Assembly: GCF_016909495.1 (NCBI RefSeq) | Contig: NZ_JAFBFW010000001.1 | Coordinates: 372,001 to 436,000, forward strand | DNA from: Pantoea coffeiphila | GTDB taxonomy: Bacteria; Pseudomonadota; Gammaproteobacteria; Enterobacterales; Enterobacteriaceae | Direction: 5' to 3' | DNA length: 64,000 nucleotides | Shown here: piece after piece, positions 35,949-44,467 of the stretch | Layout of the letters: each line of letters begins with the position of its first letter | Position numbering within the stretch: the stretch's first letter is position 1 | Translations under genes and position numbers: made by a program | Notes under the pieces: generated by a model | What the model was told of the DNA's origin: nothing | Database searches by the model: none | Seen by the model: only the letters and a program-made list of their open reading frames with translations

Positions 35949-37286
35949 ATCATCGTCCGGTTCCGTCATCTCTCGCCTCGGGCTAAATGTCAGTCCGGCA
36001 TGCTTATCGCCGCCGCGCTGCTCCTTGCCAGCTGTGCCAGCAAACCGCCGGTTTCTCTGGTTACGCCGCTACCGCCCGTAGCGAATCCGAATCAGCCTCA
36101 GCCGCCGATATCGCCACACAGCCAGCAGCCGATGCGCGGCGTGTGGTTAACCACCGTTTCCCGCCTGGACTGGCCGCCGATCGCGTCGGTCAATATCAGC
36201 AACGATGCCGTACGCATCAGCCAGCAAAAAAAAGCGCTGACCGATAAGCTGGACAAGCTGAAAAGCCTCGGTATCAATACGGTGTTCTTCCAGGTGAAAC
36301 CGGACGGTACTGCGCTGTGGCCGTCAAAAATCCTGCCGTGGTCGGATATGATGACCGGCAAAATCGGCCGGGACCCGGGCTACGATCCACTGCAGTTTAT
36401 GCTGGATGAAGCGCACCGGCGCGGCATCAAGGTTCACGCCTGGTTTAACCCCTATCGAGTCACGGTCAATACTAAACCCGGAACCGTTGCCGAACTGAAC
36501 CGCACTCTGTCGCAGAATCCGGCCAGCGTTTTTGTGCTGCACCGCGACTGGATTCGTACTTCCGGCGATCGCTATGTGCTTGACCCGGGCATTCCCGACG
36601 CCCGCGACTGGATCACCAGCATTGTCGCGGAGGTGGTCGCGCGCTATCCCGTTGACGGCGTGCAGTTTGATGATTATTTCTATACCGAGTCGCCAGGATC
36701 TGCCCTTAACGACAGCCAGACCTTCAGACAGTACGGCCAGGGCTTTGCCTCCAAAGCCGACTGGCGGCGGCACAACACCCAGCTGCTGATTGAACAGGTT
36801 TCCCGCACCATTAAACAGCTGAAGCCAGATGTGGAGTTTGGCGTCAGCCCGGCCGGAGTATGGCGCAACCGTTCCCATGACGCCGCAGGCTCCGACACGC
36901 GCGGCGCTGCCGCCTATGACGAATCCTATGCAGATACCCGCCGCTGGGTGCAGCAGGGGCTGCTGGACTACATTGCCCCGCAAATCTACTGGCCTTTCGC
37001 CCGCGATGCCGCCCGCTATGACGTGCTGGCGAAGTGGTGGGCGGAGGTGGTGAAACCGACCAAAACCCGTCTCTATATCGGCATTGCGCTGTATAAAGTC
37101 GGCGAACCGTCGAAGAACGAGCCGGACTGGACCATCGGCGGCGGCGTGCCGGAGCTGAAGAAACAGCTCGATCTGAATGAGTCGCTGCCGCAAATCAGTG
37201 GCACCATTCTGTTCCGGGAGAACTACCTGAATCAGCCACAGACGCAGGACGCGGTCAACTATCTGAGGAAACGCTGGGGAGAATAA
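35949..37286 (+). CDS. digH: Divisome-localised glycosyl hydrolase DigH (YddW), lipoprotein
   Basis: GHL10/DUF187-type hydrolase of denuded peptidoglycan glycan strands. The catalytic barrel runs from QPMRGVWLTTVSRLDWPP through DGVQFDDYFY to GILFRENYLN-like segments and is near identical in layout to E. coli DigH. Lipobox LLASC is about 12 residues after the only in-frame ATG (36000). That ATG would give a signal peptide without a basic n-region. Upstream in frame, codons from 35949 encode a basic stretch (IIVRFRHLSPRAK) placed right after AAGGAAG (35939-35945), but no ATG, GTG, TTG or CTG occurs. The natural start may be ATC (35949 or 35952), or the start codon has been lost. Confidence 0.85.
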   Translation: MIVRFRHLSPRAKCQSGMLIAAALLLASCASKPPVSLVTPLPPVANPNQPQPPISPHSQQPMRGVWLTTVSRLDWPPIASVNISNDAVRISQQKKALTDKLDKLKSLGINTVFFQVKPDGTALWPSKILPWSDMMTGKIGRDPGYDPLQFMLDEAHRRGIKVHAWFNPYRVTVNTKPGTVAELNRTLSQNPASVFVLHRDWIRTSGDRYVLDPGIPDARDWITSIVAEVVARYPVDGVQFDDYFYTESPGSALNDSQTFRQYGQGFASKADWRRHNTQLLIEQVSRTIKQLKPDVEFGVSPAGVWRNRSHDAAGSDTRGAAAYDESYADTRRWVQQGLLDYIAPQIYWPFARDAARYDVLAKWWAEVVKPTKTRLYIGIALYKVGEPSKNEPDWTIGGGVPELKKQLDLNESLPQISGTILFRENYLNQPQTQDAVNYLRKRWGE

Positions 37287-37302
37287 TTATTTTCTGCCCG
37301 GC

Positions 37303-37329
37303 GCAACTTTTCTGTCTGCTGCTGCGAAC
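37303..37329 (+). promoter_or_regulatory. Candidate ECF-type promoter of the peroxiredoxin operon
   Basis: GCAACTT (37303-37309) and CGAAC (37325-37329), about 17 bp apart, resemble the AAC-containing -35 and CGA-containing -10 elements of ECF sigma promoters. It lies about 50 bp before the first gene. Weak evidence; offered because the operon encodes its own ECF sigma factor. Confidence 0.3.
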
Positions 37330-37380
37330 TGATTAAGGAGTCAACCAAACCGGTACTCACTTACTTCGCAGGAGCAGATA

Positions 37381-37950
37381 ATGAAACTGAAAAAACTCGC
37401 CTCTACACTGACCTTCTCCGCCGCGCTGGGCCTGTCCGCCCTCGCCTTTAATGCCGGAGCCGCTCTGCCCGCCGGGGCGAAGGCCCCGGATTTTGAACTG
37501 CAGGGCGCACTCGCCGGTAAGCCGATCACCTTCTCGCTGCAAAAGGCGCTGCAAAAAGGCCCGGTCGTACTGTACTTCTTCCCGGCGGCCTTCAGCGCGG
37601 GCTGCACGATTGAAGCTCACGACTTTGCCGAAGCGACCGATGACTTTACGAAAATGGGCGCAACGGTCATTGGCGTAACCGCCGGAAATACCGAGCAGGT
37701 GAGCGACTTCTCCAAACTGGAGTGCCGGGATAAATTTGCCGTGGCCGCCGATCCGGGAGCCAAAGTCGCCGGTGAATACCAGACCCAGATGCAGATGAAG
37801 GGCAAAACCCTCTCGGACCGTACCTCTTATGTGATCGCACCGGATGGCAACATTCTGCTGAGCTACACTGACAGAAACCCGGAAACCCATATCGAGAAGA
37901 CGCTGGCCGCCGTGAAGCAGTACGACGCGGCTCATCCACGTACCCACTAA
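37381..37950 (+). CDS. Periplasmic peroxiredoxin (AhpC/TSA, Bcp-like)
   Basis: 189 residues with a Sec signal peptide (about 1-28, ...AFNAGA). The thioredoxin fold has the peroxidatic Cys75 in FFPAAFSAGCTIEAHDF and a second Cys near 115 (KLECRDKF) that can resolve it. C-terminal half reads DRTSYVIAPDGNILLSY as in Bcp. It should reduce peroxides in the periplasm. It is followed 15 bp later by a DsbD-like membrane electron transporter that would regenerate it, and by a sigma/anti-sigma pair. Confidence 0.88.
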   Translation: MKLKKLASTLTFSAALGLSALAFNAGAALPAGAKAPDFELQGALAGKPITFSLQKALQKGPVVLYFFPAAFSAGCTIEAHDFAEATDDFTKMGATVIGVTAGNTEQVSDFSKLECRDKFAVAADPGAKVAGEYQTQMQMKGKTLSDRTSYVIAPDGNILLSYTDRNPETHIEKTLAAVKQYDAAHPRTH

Positions 37951-37965
37951 ACAACGAGGCCAGCG

Positions 37966-39198
37966 ATGTTAACTGCCATGCTGGCCGCCTTTATTGGCGG
38001 CATCATTCTGAACTTTATGCCCTGCGTGTTTCCGGTGATCTCACTGAAGGCGTTCGGGTTGCTGCGCCATGCGGATAACTCCGCCGGCACCCGTCGCGAA
38101 GGTCTGGGCTTTCTGCTGGGCGTAACGGTGACCATGATGGCACTGGCGGGAATACTTCTTGCGGCCCGCGCAGGAGGCGCGGCGGTGGGCTGGGGATTCC
38201 AGCTGCAGTCGCCGCTGGTTATCGCCCTGCTGTCGCTGGTGATCCTTGCGGCGGCGCTGAATCTGCTGGGCGTTTTTGAAGTCGGCTTATCCGCGCAGCG
38301 CGTGGGTGCGCTTGATGTGGGCCGTGGCGCTTTTGTTCGCTCCGCGCTGACCGGCGCGCTGGCAATTATCGTCGCCACGCCGTGCGCCGCACCGTTTATG
38401 GCCAGCGCGATTGGCTATGCGCTGGTGCAGCCGCCAGCGGTGGCGCTGGTGATCTTCTTTTCGCTGGCGCTGGGGTTTGCCGCGCCCTTTACGCTGATCT
38501 CGCTGTTTCCGGCGCTGGCACGGCTGTTGCCGAAACCGGGAGCGTGGATGGATATCCTCAAGCGCGGGCTGGCCTTCCCGATGTTTGGTGCCTACGCGTG
38601 GCTGGTGTGGGTACTGGCGCAGCAGGCCGGTAGCGCCGCGCTGGCAACCCTGCTGGCCGCTTCCGTGGTGCTGAGTTTCGCAGCCTGGCTGTACGGGATG
38701 GCACAACATCGCCACCTGCAGGGGAAAGGCCACAGGCTGATGTATGCGCTCACCGCCGTGCTGATTGTGGCCGTGCTGGCCCCGCTTCCTGGCCTGATCA
38801 AACCGGGGGATGCACTGCCCGGAGAAGCGGCCGCAGCGGAAATCGCGCAGGAAAAATGGACGCCGCAGACCGTTGCCGCCGAGCGCGGACAGGGTAAAGC
38901 CATCTTTGTGAACTTTACCGCATCCTGGTGTATAACCTGTCAGGTTAACGAGAAAACCTCGCTCTCCACCCAGGCGGTGAAAGAGGCGCTGGCCAAAACC
39001 GGCACGCGGTATATGGTGGCGGATTCGACCAAATTTAACCCCGACGTGGACGATGCCCTGAACGAGTTTGGTCAGGGCGGCCTGCCGCTGTACGTGGTGT
39101 ATCCCGCCGACGGCGGACCACCGAAAGTACTGCCGCAGGTGCTGACGCCGGGCATTGTGGTCAACGCACTGAACCAGGCAGCCGGTAAAAAAGCGTAA
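37966..39198 (+). CDS. DsbD-like thiol electron transporter lacking the alpha domain
   Basis: 410-residue inner-membrane protein. The DsbD beta-like membrane domain (about eight helices, residues 1-270) has its redox Cys pair in FMPCVFPV (C20) and ATPCAAPF (near 143). A C-terminal periplasmic thioredoxin-like gamma domain has CITC (near 327-330). The N-terminal immunoglobulin-like alpha domain of full DsbD is absent, and no signal peptide precedes the first helix. It moves electrons from cytoplasmic thioredoxin to the periplasm. The neighbouring peroxiredoxin is its obvious substrate, as in other DsbD-family/peroxiredoxin pairs. Confidence 0.87.
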   Translation: MLTAMLAAFIGGIILNFMPCVFPVISLKAFGLLRHADNSAGTRREGLGFLLGVTVTMMALAGILLAARAGGAAVGWGFQLQSPLVIALLSLVILAAALNLLGVFEVGLSAQRVGALDVGRGAFVRSALTGALAIIVATPCAAPFMASAIGYALVQPPAVALVIFFSLALGFAAPFTLISLFPALARLLPKPGAWMDILKRGLAFPMFGAYAWLVWVLAQQAGSAALATLLAASVVLSFAAWLYGMAQHRHLQGKGHRLMYALTAVLIVAVLAPLPGLIKPGDALPGEAAAAEIAQEKWTPQTVAAERGQGKAIFVNFTASWCITCQVNEKTSLSTQAVKEALAKTGTRYMVADSTKFNPDVDDALNEFGQGGLPLYVVYPADGGPPKVLPQVLTPGIVVNALNQAAGKKA

Positions 39199-39212
39199 TA
39201 ACAAGGCGGAAG

Positions 39213-39770
39213 ATGGAAATGAACGACAGCGCGCGCGAAAGCTGGCCCGCGCTAATGGAACAGGCGCAGGCAGGCGATCGGCCTGCCTATACCCGGCTGC
39301 TGAAAGCGCTGGTGCCGGTGATCCGTTCACAGGTGCGCAGACAGGTTGCTGACGATGTGTTAACCGAGGATGTAGTGCAGGATGTGCTGCTGACGGTACA
39401 TCGTGTGCGCCATACCTACGATCCCGCCTTTCCCTTTCTGCCGTGGCTGATGGCCATTATCTCCGCGCGCGCGATCGATGCCCTGCGGCGGCGCGGGCGC
39501 TACCAGCAATGGGAAATTCCGGAAGAGACGCTGCCGGAGCCGGTAAGCCAGCCGAACATGCAGCGTGCGGAAAACCAGCAGGAGCTGGAAGGCTATCTGA
39601 GCCAGCTGCCTTTGCGGCAGCGGGAAATTGTTGAACACGTTCACCTGCGCGAAATGAGCCTGACGGAAGCCGCCGCGCATAACCATCTGACGGTCGCCGC
39701 AGTGAAATCCCTGCTGCACCGGGCGCTAAAAAACCTGCGCCGTTTTGGAGCCAGTCATGACCGATCATAA
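39213..39770 (+). CDS. ECF sigma factor (SigF/NrsF-associated type)
   Basis: 185 residues with sigma region 2 at about 20-90 (LTEDVVQDVLLTVHRVRHTYDP then PWLMAIISARAIDALRRRGR) and region 4 at about 125-178 (LPLRQREIVEHVHLREMSLTEAAAHNHLTVAAVKSLLHRALKNLRR). Its stop overlaps the start of the DUF1109/NrsF gene, so sigma and anti-sigma are coupled. In Caulobacter such a pair controls an oxidative/heavy-metal stress regulon. Here it probably drives the peroxiredoxin operon that carries it. Confidence 0.87.
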   Translation: MEMNDSARESWPALMEQAQAGDRPAYTRLLKALVPVIRSQVRRQVADDVLTEDVVQDVLLTVHRVRHTYDPAFPFLPWLMAIISARAIDALRRRGRYQQWEIPEETLPEPVSQPNMQRAENQQELEGYLSQLPLRQREIVEHVHLREMSLTEAAAHNHLTVAAVKSLLHRALKNLRRFGASHDRS

Positions 39771-40389
39771 TGCTTTAATTGAAAAACTCGGGCGGGAAAT
39801 CAAGCCCGTCAGGCGCATCTGGCCCACGGGTCTGCGGGTGATGGCCTGGCTTGCCGTCGCCCTGCCTTGCGCCGTCGCCGCCAGCTTTCTGGTGCCGCGC
39901 GGGCTGACCGACTGGTCGCAGCCCGGTGCGAAGCTGGCGATCCTTCAAATTGCCCTGGCTTTTTTACTCGGGACGCTGGCGATCCGCAGCGCCTTCACGC
40001 TGAGCATTGCCGGGCGGCGGGCCATCAGCTGGAAAGCGCTGCTGCCGATTGCGCTGATGTGGCTGGGGCTGAGCGTGATAAATATGCAGGGCAACGGCGC
40101 GATCTTGCATGATGACGACAGCACGCGCTGTTTCACCTTCCTGATGGTGGTCAGTACGCCGATGATGCTGCTGATGATTGCCAGCCTGCGCCGCAGCCGT
40201 TCGCTGCATCCGGTACGCAGCCTGGCGATGGCGGGTGTGGGCATTTCCAGCCTGGCGGTCAGCCTGCTGGCCTTCTGCCACCCGGTACATCTGCACGTGC
40301 TGGACTTTGTCATGCATCTTGCTGCAGTGTTGTCGATTGTGGCGCTGACTATTCTGGTTGGCAAACGCTGGGTGGCGCTGGATAAGTAA
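39757..40389 (+). CDS. NrsF-type (DUF1109) membrane anti-sigma factor
   Basis: 210 residues from ATG 39757 (MTDHNALIEKLG). Short cytoplasmic N-terminus, then six hydrophobic segments. Two Cys occur in the family pattern (TRCFTF near 124 and LAFCHPVHLHVLDF near 172); in Caulobacter NrsF such Cys are needed for sensing. It would hold the ECF sigma inactive until oxidised or metal-bound. It overlaps the sigma gene by 14 bp at the start. At the end it overlaps the converging ABC-transporter ATPase gene by 41 bp. Confidence 0.85.
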   Translation: MTDHNALIEKLGREIKPVRRIWPTGLRVMAWLAVALPCAVAASFLVPRGLTDWSQPGAKLAILQIALAFLLGTLAIRSAFTLSIAGRRAISWKALLPIALMWLGLSVINMQGNGAILHDDDSTRCFTFLMVVSTPMMLLMIASLRRSRSLHPVRSLAMAGVGISSLAVSLLAFCHPVHLHVLDFVMHLAAVLSIVALTILVGKRWVALDK

Positions 40390-41470
40390 CGCAGCGATTT
40401 CCCCCGGCGTCAAACAACAGAATGCGGTCAGCCGGAAAGCGCACATAGCAGCGGGAAAGCTGCGACCTGTCAATGTAGTCCGCCGTTACGCAACAAGCGG
40501 GCTGCCCGCCGATTTCGCCGTACAGCATGCTTTGATTTCCCTGCCATTCCACGTTGCCGATCTCAAACGGCAGCTCACCTTCAATGCCCGTCGCCGTCTG
40601 GCTGAGAAGGATATGCTCCGGGCGGATCGCCAGAGTGACGTTGTCACTTAAATGGGGCTCAGACAGCGTCAGCAGCGGGATATGCGGCAATGACGGCAGC
40701 GCAAGCTGTAGGTGCCCGTCGCGCTGCTGCTCAATCGCTGTGGTAAAGGTGTTGATCTGCGGATGACCAATAAACTGCGCCACAAACAGGCTGCGCGGCT
40801 GGAAGTACAGCTCCTGCGGGGTGCCGCTCTGCTCGATGCGACCTTTGTTCAGTACCACAATGCGATCGGCCATGGTCATCGCCTCAATCTGATCGTGGGT
40901 GACGTACAGCGTGGTGACGCCCAGCGTACGGTGCAGGCGTGAGATCTCCTGCCGCATGCTGCCCCTCAGCCCGGCATCAAGGTTAGACAGCGGCTCATCG
41001 AACAGAAAAATCGCCGGTTTACGTACGATCGCGCGGCCGATAGCCACCCGCTGGCGCTGCCCGCCCGAGAGCATACCGGGCTTGTGCCGCAGATATGCCG
41101 TCAGCTGTAACGACTCTGCCGCCGCGTGGACCGCCGCGACGATCTGCGCTTCCGGCAGCTTTGCCACCCGCAGCGGAAAGGCCAGATTTTCAAAGACGCT
41201 GAGATGGGGATAGAGCGCGTAGGACTGAAAGACCATCGCCACTTCACGCTCAATGGGCGATGCCTCGCTGACGTCGCGATCGTCCAGCAGGATGCGGCCG
41301 CCGTGGATCTCCTCCAGCCCCGCCAGGCTGCGCAGCAGCGTGGTTTTCCCGCAGCCGGACGGTCCGACAAACACCACAAATTCGCCCTGCTGAATGGTTA
41401 AATTGATGTCATGCAGGATTATTTGACCCTGATGGCGTTTTTCCAGATGTTCAATACGTAACTGACGCAT
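40349..41470 (-). CDS. Sugar ABC transporter ATPase (MalK/UgpC/MsmX type)
   Basis: 373-residue ATPase. Walker A GPSGCGKTT (about 37-45), Q loop FQSYALYPHL, signature LSGGQRQRVAIGRA, Walker B IFLFDEPLSNLD, H loop YVTHDQ. A C-terminal TOBE/OB regulatory domain from about 235 contains RPEHILL. It is last of a five-gene operon with solute-binding protein, two permeases and an oxidoreductase. The final 41 bp overlap the converging anti-sigma gene. A matS motif lies inside (40635-40647). Confidence 0.92.
   Translation of the reverse strand: MRQLRIEHLEKRHQGQIILHDINLTIQQGEFVVFVGPSGCGKTTLLRSLAGLEEIHGGRILLDDRDVSEASPIEREVAMVFQSYALYPHLSVFENLAFPLRVAKLPEAQIVAAVHAAAESLQLTAYLRHKPGMLSGGQRQRVAIGRAIVRKPAIFLFDEPLSNLDAGLRGSMRQEISRLHRTLGVTTLYVTHDQIEAMTMADRIVVLNKGRIEQSGTPQELYFQPRSLFVAQFIGHPQINTFTTAIEQQRDGHLQLALPSLPHIPLLTLSEPHLSDNVTLAIRPEHILLSQTATGIEGELPFEIGNVEWQGNQSMLYGEIGGQPACCVTADYIDRSQLSRCYVRFPADRILLFDAGGNRCVTYPAPPSVCQPE
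40635..40647. other. matS: matS site (MatP binding motif)
   Basis: GTGAC-GTT-GTCAC, perfect match to GTGACRNYGTCAC. Second matS in the window, 19 kb right of the dif-like site. Confidence 0.8.
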
Positions 41471-41514
41471 AGCTTCCTCAGGTCATGGCCCGCACTCAGA
41501 CGGGCCACCGGCAT

Positions 41515-42714
41515 TTATTTGCCGTTCTGTTCCAGTGCCTGGGCGGCGGTTTTCACGGCCTGCTCAGGCGTGGCCTGATTCAGTAACACCTGCTGGGTAG
41601 CGGTGTTGATCGTCTGCTGGAACTGCTCCGGATCGTAGAACAGCGGTTCCGCTTTCCCCAGGGCCACGCCGTCGATAAACGGCTTCCAGCTGGCATCTTC
41701 CGCCACCAGCTGTTTCGGTCCGTGATCCGGGCGCACCGGGGTAAAGCCATAGCCCTTCTCATAGGCCAGCTGACGGTCCGGGGTGGTGATGAATTTCGCA
41801 AAGGCAATCGCTTTATCTTCCACGCCGGTGCCTTTAAAAATCGCCAGGCTGTCGGTGACCAGCAGATTGCTCGGCTTACCGTGCGGGCCATACGGCAGCG
41901 GCGCAACGCCCCACTCCAGACCCGCCGGGAACTGACCGCGCTCCCACGAGCCGGACATAAACATCGCCACTTTGCCCTGATGGAACAGCGGACGCAGCGC
42001 TTCAGCATCGTAGGCCACCGGACCCGGCTCGGCGTACGGCAGGATCTTCTTGTACCACTCCAGCGTTTCCACCGCCTGCGGTGAGTTAAACACCACTTTG
42101 TCGCCGTCCAGCACCGCGCCGCCGTTGCTGTACAGCCACAGCAGGAAGCTGTGCGTGGTGCTGCTGAAGGCTTTACCGGTCAGGCCGAAGCCCGCCGCGC
42201 CGGTTTTCTCTTTGATAATGCGCGAATCGTCCAGCAGTTCCTGCCAGGTCTTCGGCGGCTGCTCCGGGTTCAGGCCCGCCTGCTTAAACAGTGCTTTGTT
42301 CCAGAACAGCGCGCGGGTGGACAGCGCCACAGGCAGGCCAAGGTATTCACCTTCATAATGGACGGTATCCAGCACCGCCGGATAGTAGCTACTCTTCTCC
42401 GCCGCGCTGAGCGGCACCGGCACGATCAGGTCGTTCTGATAGAAGCGGGTCAGCGTACGCGAGCCTACCTGAGCCAGCGCCGGGGCATTACCGGCAGAGG
42501 CCAGCGTGGTGACCTTCTGCTCGCACTGATCCCAGCCGACCACCTCCAGCACGACTTTGTAACCGGGATTGGCCTGGTTAAACGCGCTGATATTCTCTTC
42601 AATTCCCGGAGAGGCTTTGCTGCCGCACTGGATGAAATTGATAATTTTTTCATTGGCCGCCTGCGCACCGGATGCCGCCAGCGCCAGTAAAATCCCCATG
42701 GCTAACTTGTTCAT
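41515..42714 (-). CDS. Sugar ABC transporter periplasmic binding protein
   Basis: 399 residues with a Sec signal peptide (MNKLAMGILLALAASGAQA). Family-1 solute-binding fold: NFIQCGSKASPGIEENISAFNQANPGYKV at the start, the hinge/ligand region GLPVALSTRALFWNKALFKQAGL and the KVAMFMSGSWERGQF motif. Two Cys (near 30 and 64) may form a disulfide. It binds a mono- or oligosaccharide in the periplasm and delivers it to the two permeases encoded upstream. The sugar is not predictable; an adjacent Gfo/Idh/MocA enzyme hints at a modified sugar or polyol. Confidence 0.9.
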   Translation of the reverse strand: MNKLAMGILLALAASGAQAANEKIINFIQCGSKASPGIEENISAFNQANPGYKVVLEVVGWDQCEQKVTTLASAGNAPALAQVGSRTLTRFYQNDLIVPVPLSAAEKSSYYPAVLDTVHYEGEYLGLPVALSTRALFWNKALFKQAGLNPEQPPKTWQELLDDSRIIKEKTGAAGFGLTGKAFSSTTHSFLLWLYSNGGAVLDGDKVVFNSPQAVETLEWYKKILPYAEPGPVAYDAEALRPLFHQGKVAMFMSGSWERGQFPAGLEWGVAPLPYGPHGKPSNLLVTDSLAIFKGTGVEDKAIAFAKFITTPDRQLAYEKGYGFTPVRPDHGPKQLVAEDASWKPFIDGVALGKAEPLFYDPEQFQQTINTATQQVLLNQATPEQAVKTAAQALEQNGK

Positions 42715-42737
42715 ATTTCCCCTGAATGAAAGATAAA

Positions 42738-43580
42738 TTAATGCTTAACGGCACCTTTGGTTAACCCATCGATTAAATACCGCTGTAGGACGACGAAAAT
42801 CAGCAGTGCGGGAACGATGCCGACCAGACAGGCCGCCATTAATTCATTCCACTGCACGGTATTGCGGCCAAAGAAGTCGAAGATGCCGACCGCGATGGGC
42901 ATGTATTCACGCTTTGAGTTAAAGGTCAGCGCGAAGATAAATTGATTGGCATAGCTGTTGATAAAGGTAATCACCGCCACGGCCACCAGCCCGGGTTTGA
43001 TCAGCGGCAGGATGACACGGCGCAGAATATAGATCCGGCCTGCGCCGTCGCAGCGCGCCGCATCCTCCAGATCTCGCGGGATCTGCACCAGATAGGTCCT
43101 CAGCAGCCACACTGCCGTGGGGATTAAAAACGCCGTGCCCGGAACGATCATCCCGGCATAGCTGTTCAGCATCCCCCACGCTTTCATCATGCGGTAAAGC
43201 GGGATCAGCAGTACCGCGCCTGAAAAGACGTTCACCCCCAGAAACAGCGCCCAGAAGTAGCGCACGCCGGGTATGGGCAGCCGGGTCAGCGCGTAGGCGG
43301 CGGGCACGGACAGTAGCAGCGTCAGCAGCGTTGAAACACCGGCGATAAGCACGCTGTTAAAGATGTAACGTGGCAGATACGGCACCCGCTGCCACATGTT
43401 TTGCCAGGCCTCCAGTGAAAAGTGCTGGGGCAAAGGATGCCAGGGCGCGCGAAACAGCGAAGACAGCGGGCTGAATGCGGCTTTGACCGCCTCAAAAAAG
43501 GGAAACAGCAGCACCAGCAGAAACAGGAAAATGGCCGCATACAGCGCGATTTTTTCATGCAGACGATAGCGGTTAATCAC
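42738..43580 (-). CDS. Sugar ABC transporter permease (MalG/UgpE type)
   Basis: 280 residues, six hydrophobic segments. It has the EAA loop YLVQIPRDLEDAARCDGAGRIYILRRVILPLIKPG, which docks to the ATPase. First helix IALYAAIFLFLLVLLFPFF. The start overlaps the stop of the partner permease by 4 bp (ATGA). Confidence 0.92.
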   Translation of the reverse strand: MINRYRLHEKIALYAAIFLFLLVLLFPFFEAVKAAFSPLSSLFRAPWHPLPQHFSLEAWQNMWQRVPYLPRYIFNSVLIAGVSTLLTLLLSVPAAYALTRLPIPGVRYFWALFLGVNVFSGAVLLIPLYRMMKAWGMLNSYAGMIVPGTAFLIPTAVWLLRTYLVQIPRDLEDAARCDGAGRIYILRRVILPLIKPGLVAVAVITFINSYANQFIFALTFNSKREYMPIAVGIFDFFGRNTVQWNELMAACLVGIVPALLIFVVLQRYLIDGLTKGAVKH

Positions 43581-44467
43581 GGACGCACTTCTCCCGGCTG
43601 CCGGGTTCGCAGCAGCACAAAATAGCCAAAGGCAAACAGCAGCGTAACGACGGCGATCATCACGCTTTTCGCGGCACCCAGCCCGAAGCGGAAACTGCCA
43701 ATCCCCGTACGGTAAGCGTCAATAATCAGCGTGTTGGTCGCATCCAGCGGCCCGCCGCGTGTCAGTATCCAGATGGCATCGAAAGCATTGAGAGTGAACA
43801 GCGAAGAGAGCACACCCATACTGGCGACTGCGGGCCACATCAGAGGCAGCGTGATGCGCCGCAGACGGTAGCCGCGCCCTGCTCCGTCCACCCATGCCGC
43901 TTCATACAAATCGCCCGGTATACCCTGCAGGGCCGCCAGCAGAAACAGCGCGACCATGGGAATACCGACCCAGATATCAGCAATCGCTGAGGCAAAAAAA
44001 GCGCTGTTGGGGAAGGCCAGAAACTCAAACGGCCCTTCCAGCAGGCCGCTGCGCTGGAGCAGGCCGGAAATCGCGCCGAACTGGCCGTTATACAGCCAGC
44101 TCCAGATGAACATGCTGATGGCCACCGGGATCACCCACGGCGGAATAATCAGCAGCCGGAACAGCTTTTTTCCCGCCAGCGAGGCATTCAGCAGCAGTGC
44201 GCCAATCAGGCCAAACAGCAGTTTCATTGCCACGGCAAACAGCGTCCACAGTAGCGTTCGCAGCAGCACGCTGAAAAAGTCGTCGTTAAGCAGAGTCCGG
44301 TAGTTCTGCCACCCTGTCCACTGATAGCTCTGCCGCAGCGAGGCATTGGTAAACGACAGGATCACGGTGTTAATCAGCGGCCATAGCACCAGAGCCAGCA
44401 GATAGAACACGGCCGGAGCCATCAGCAGCAGCGCCAGCCGCCTGTCGCGGCGATACGAGCGGGACAT
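43577..44467 (-). CDS. Sugar ABC transporter permease (MalF/UgpA type)
   Basis: 296 residues, six hydrophobic segments. The EAA loop is GIPGDLYEAAWVDGAGRGYRLRRITLPLMWP. It opens with RRLALLLMAPAVFYLLALVLWPLINTVILSF as in UgpA. It starts one base inside the stop of the oxidoreductase gene (TGATG), giving translational coupling. Confidence 0.92.
   Translation of the reverse strand: MSRSYRRDRRLALLLMAPAVFYLLALVLWPLINTVILSFTNASLRQSYQWTGWQNYRTLLNDDFFSVLLRTLLWTLFAVAMKLLFGLIGALLLNASLAGKKLFRLLIIPPWVIPVAISMFIWSWLYNGQFGAISGLLQRSGLLEGPFEFLAFPNSAFFASAIADIWVGIPMVALFLLAALQGIPGDLYEAAWVDGAGRGYRLRRITLPLMWPAVASMGVLSSLFTLNAFDAIWILTRGGPLDATNTLIIDAYRTGIGSFRFGLGAAKSVMIAVVTLLFAFGYFVLLRTRQPGEVRP

Noticed and set aside
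36324-37193. Antisense frame of 289 codons opposite digH
   Set aside because: Shadow of a strongly conserved gene.
38287-39330. Long antisense frame (347 codons) opposite the DsbD-like and sigma genes
   Set aside because: It mirrors well-supported genes on the other strand, has no family resemblance and a composition typical of antisense frames in GC-rich genes.
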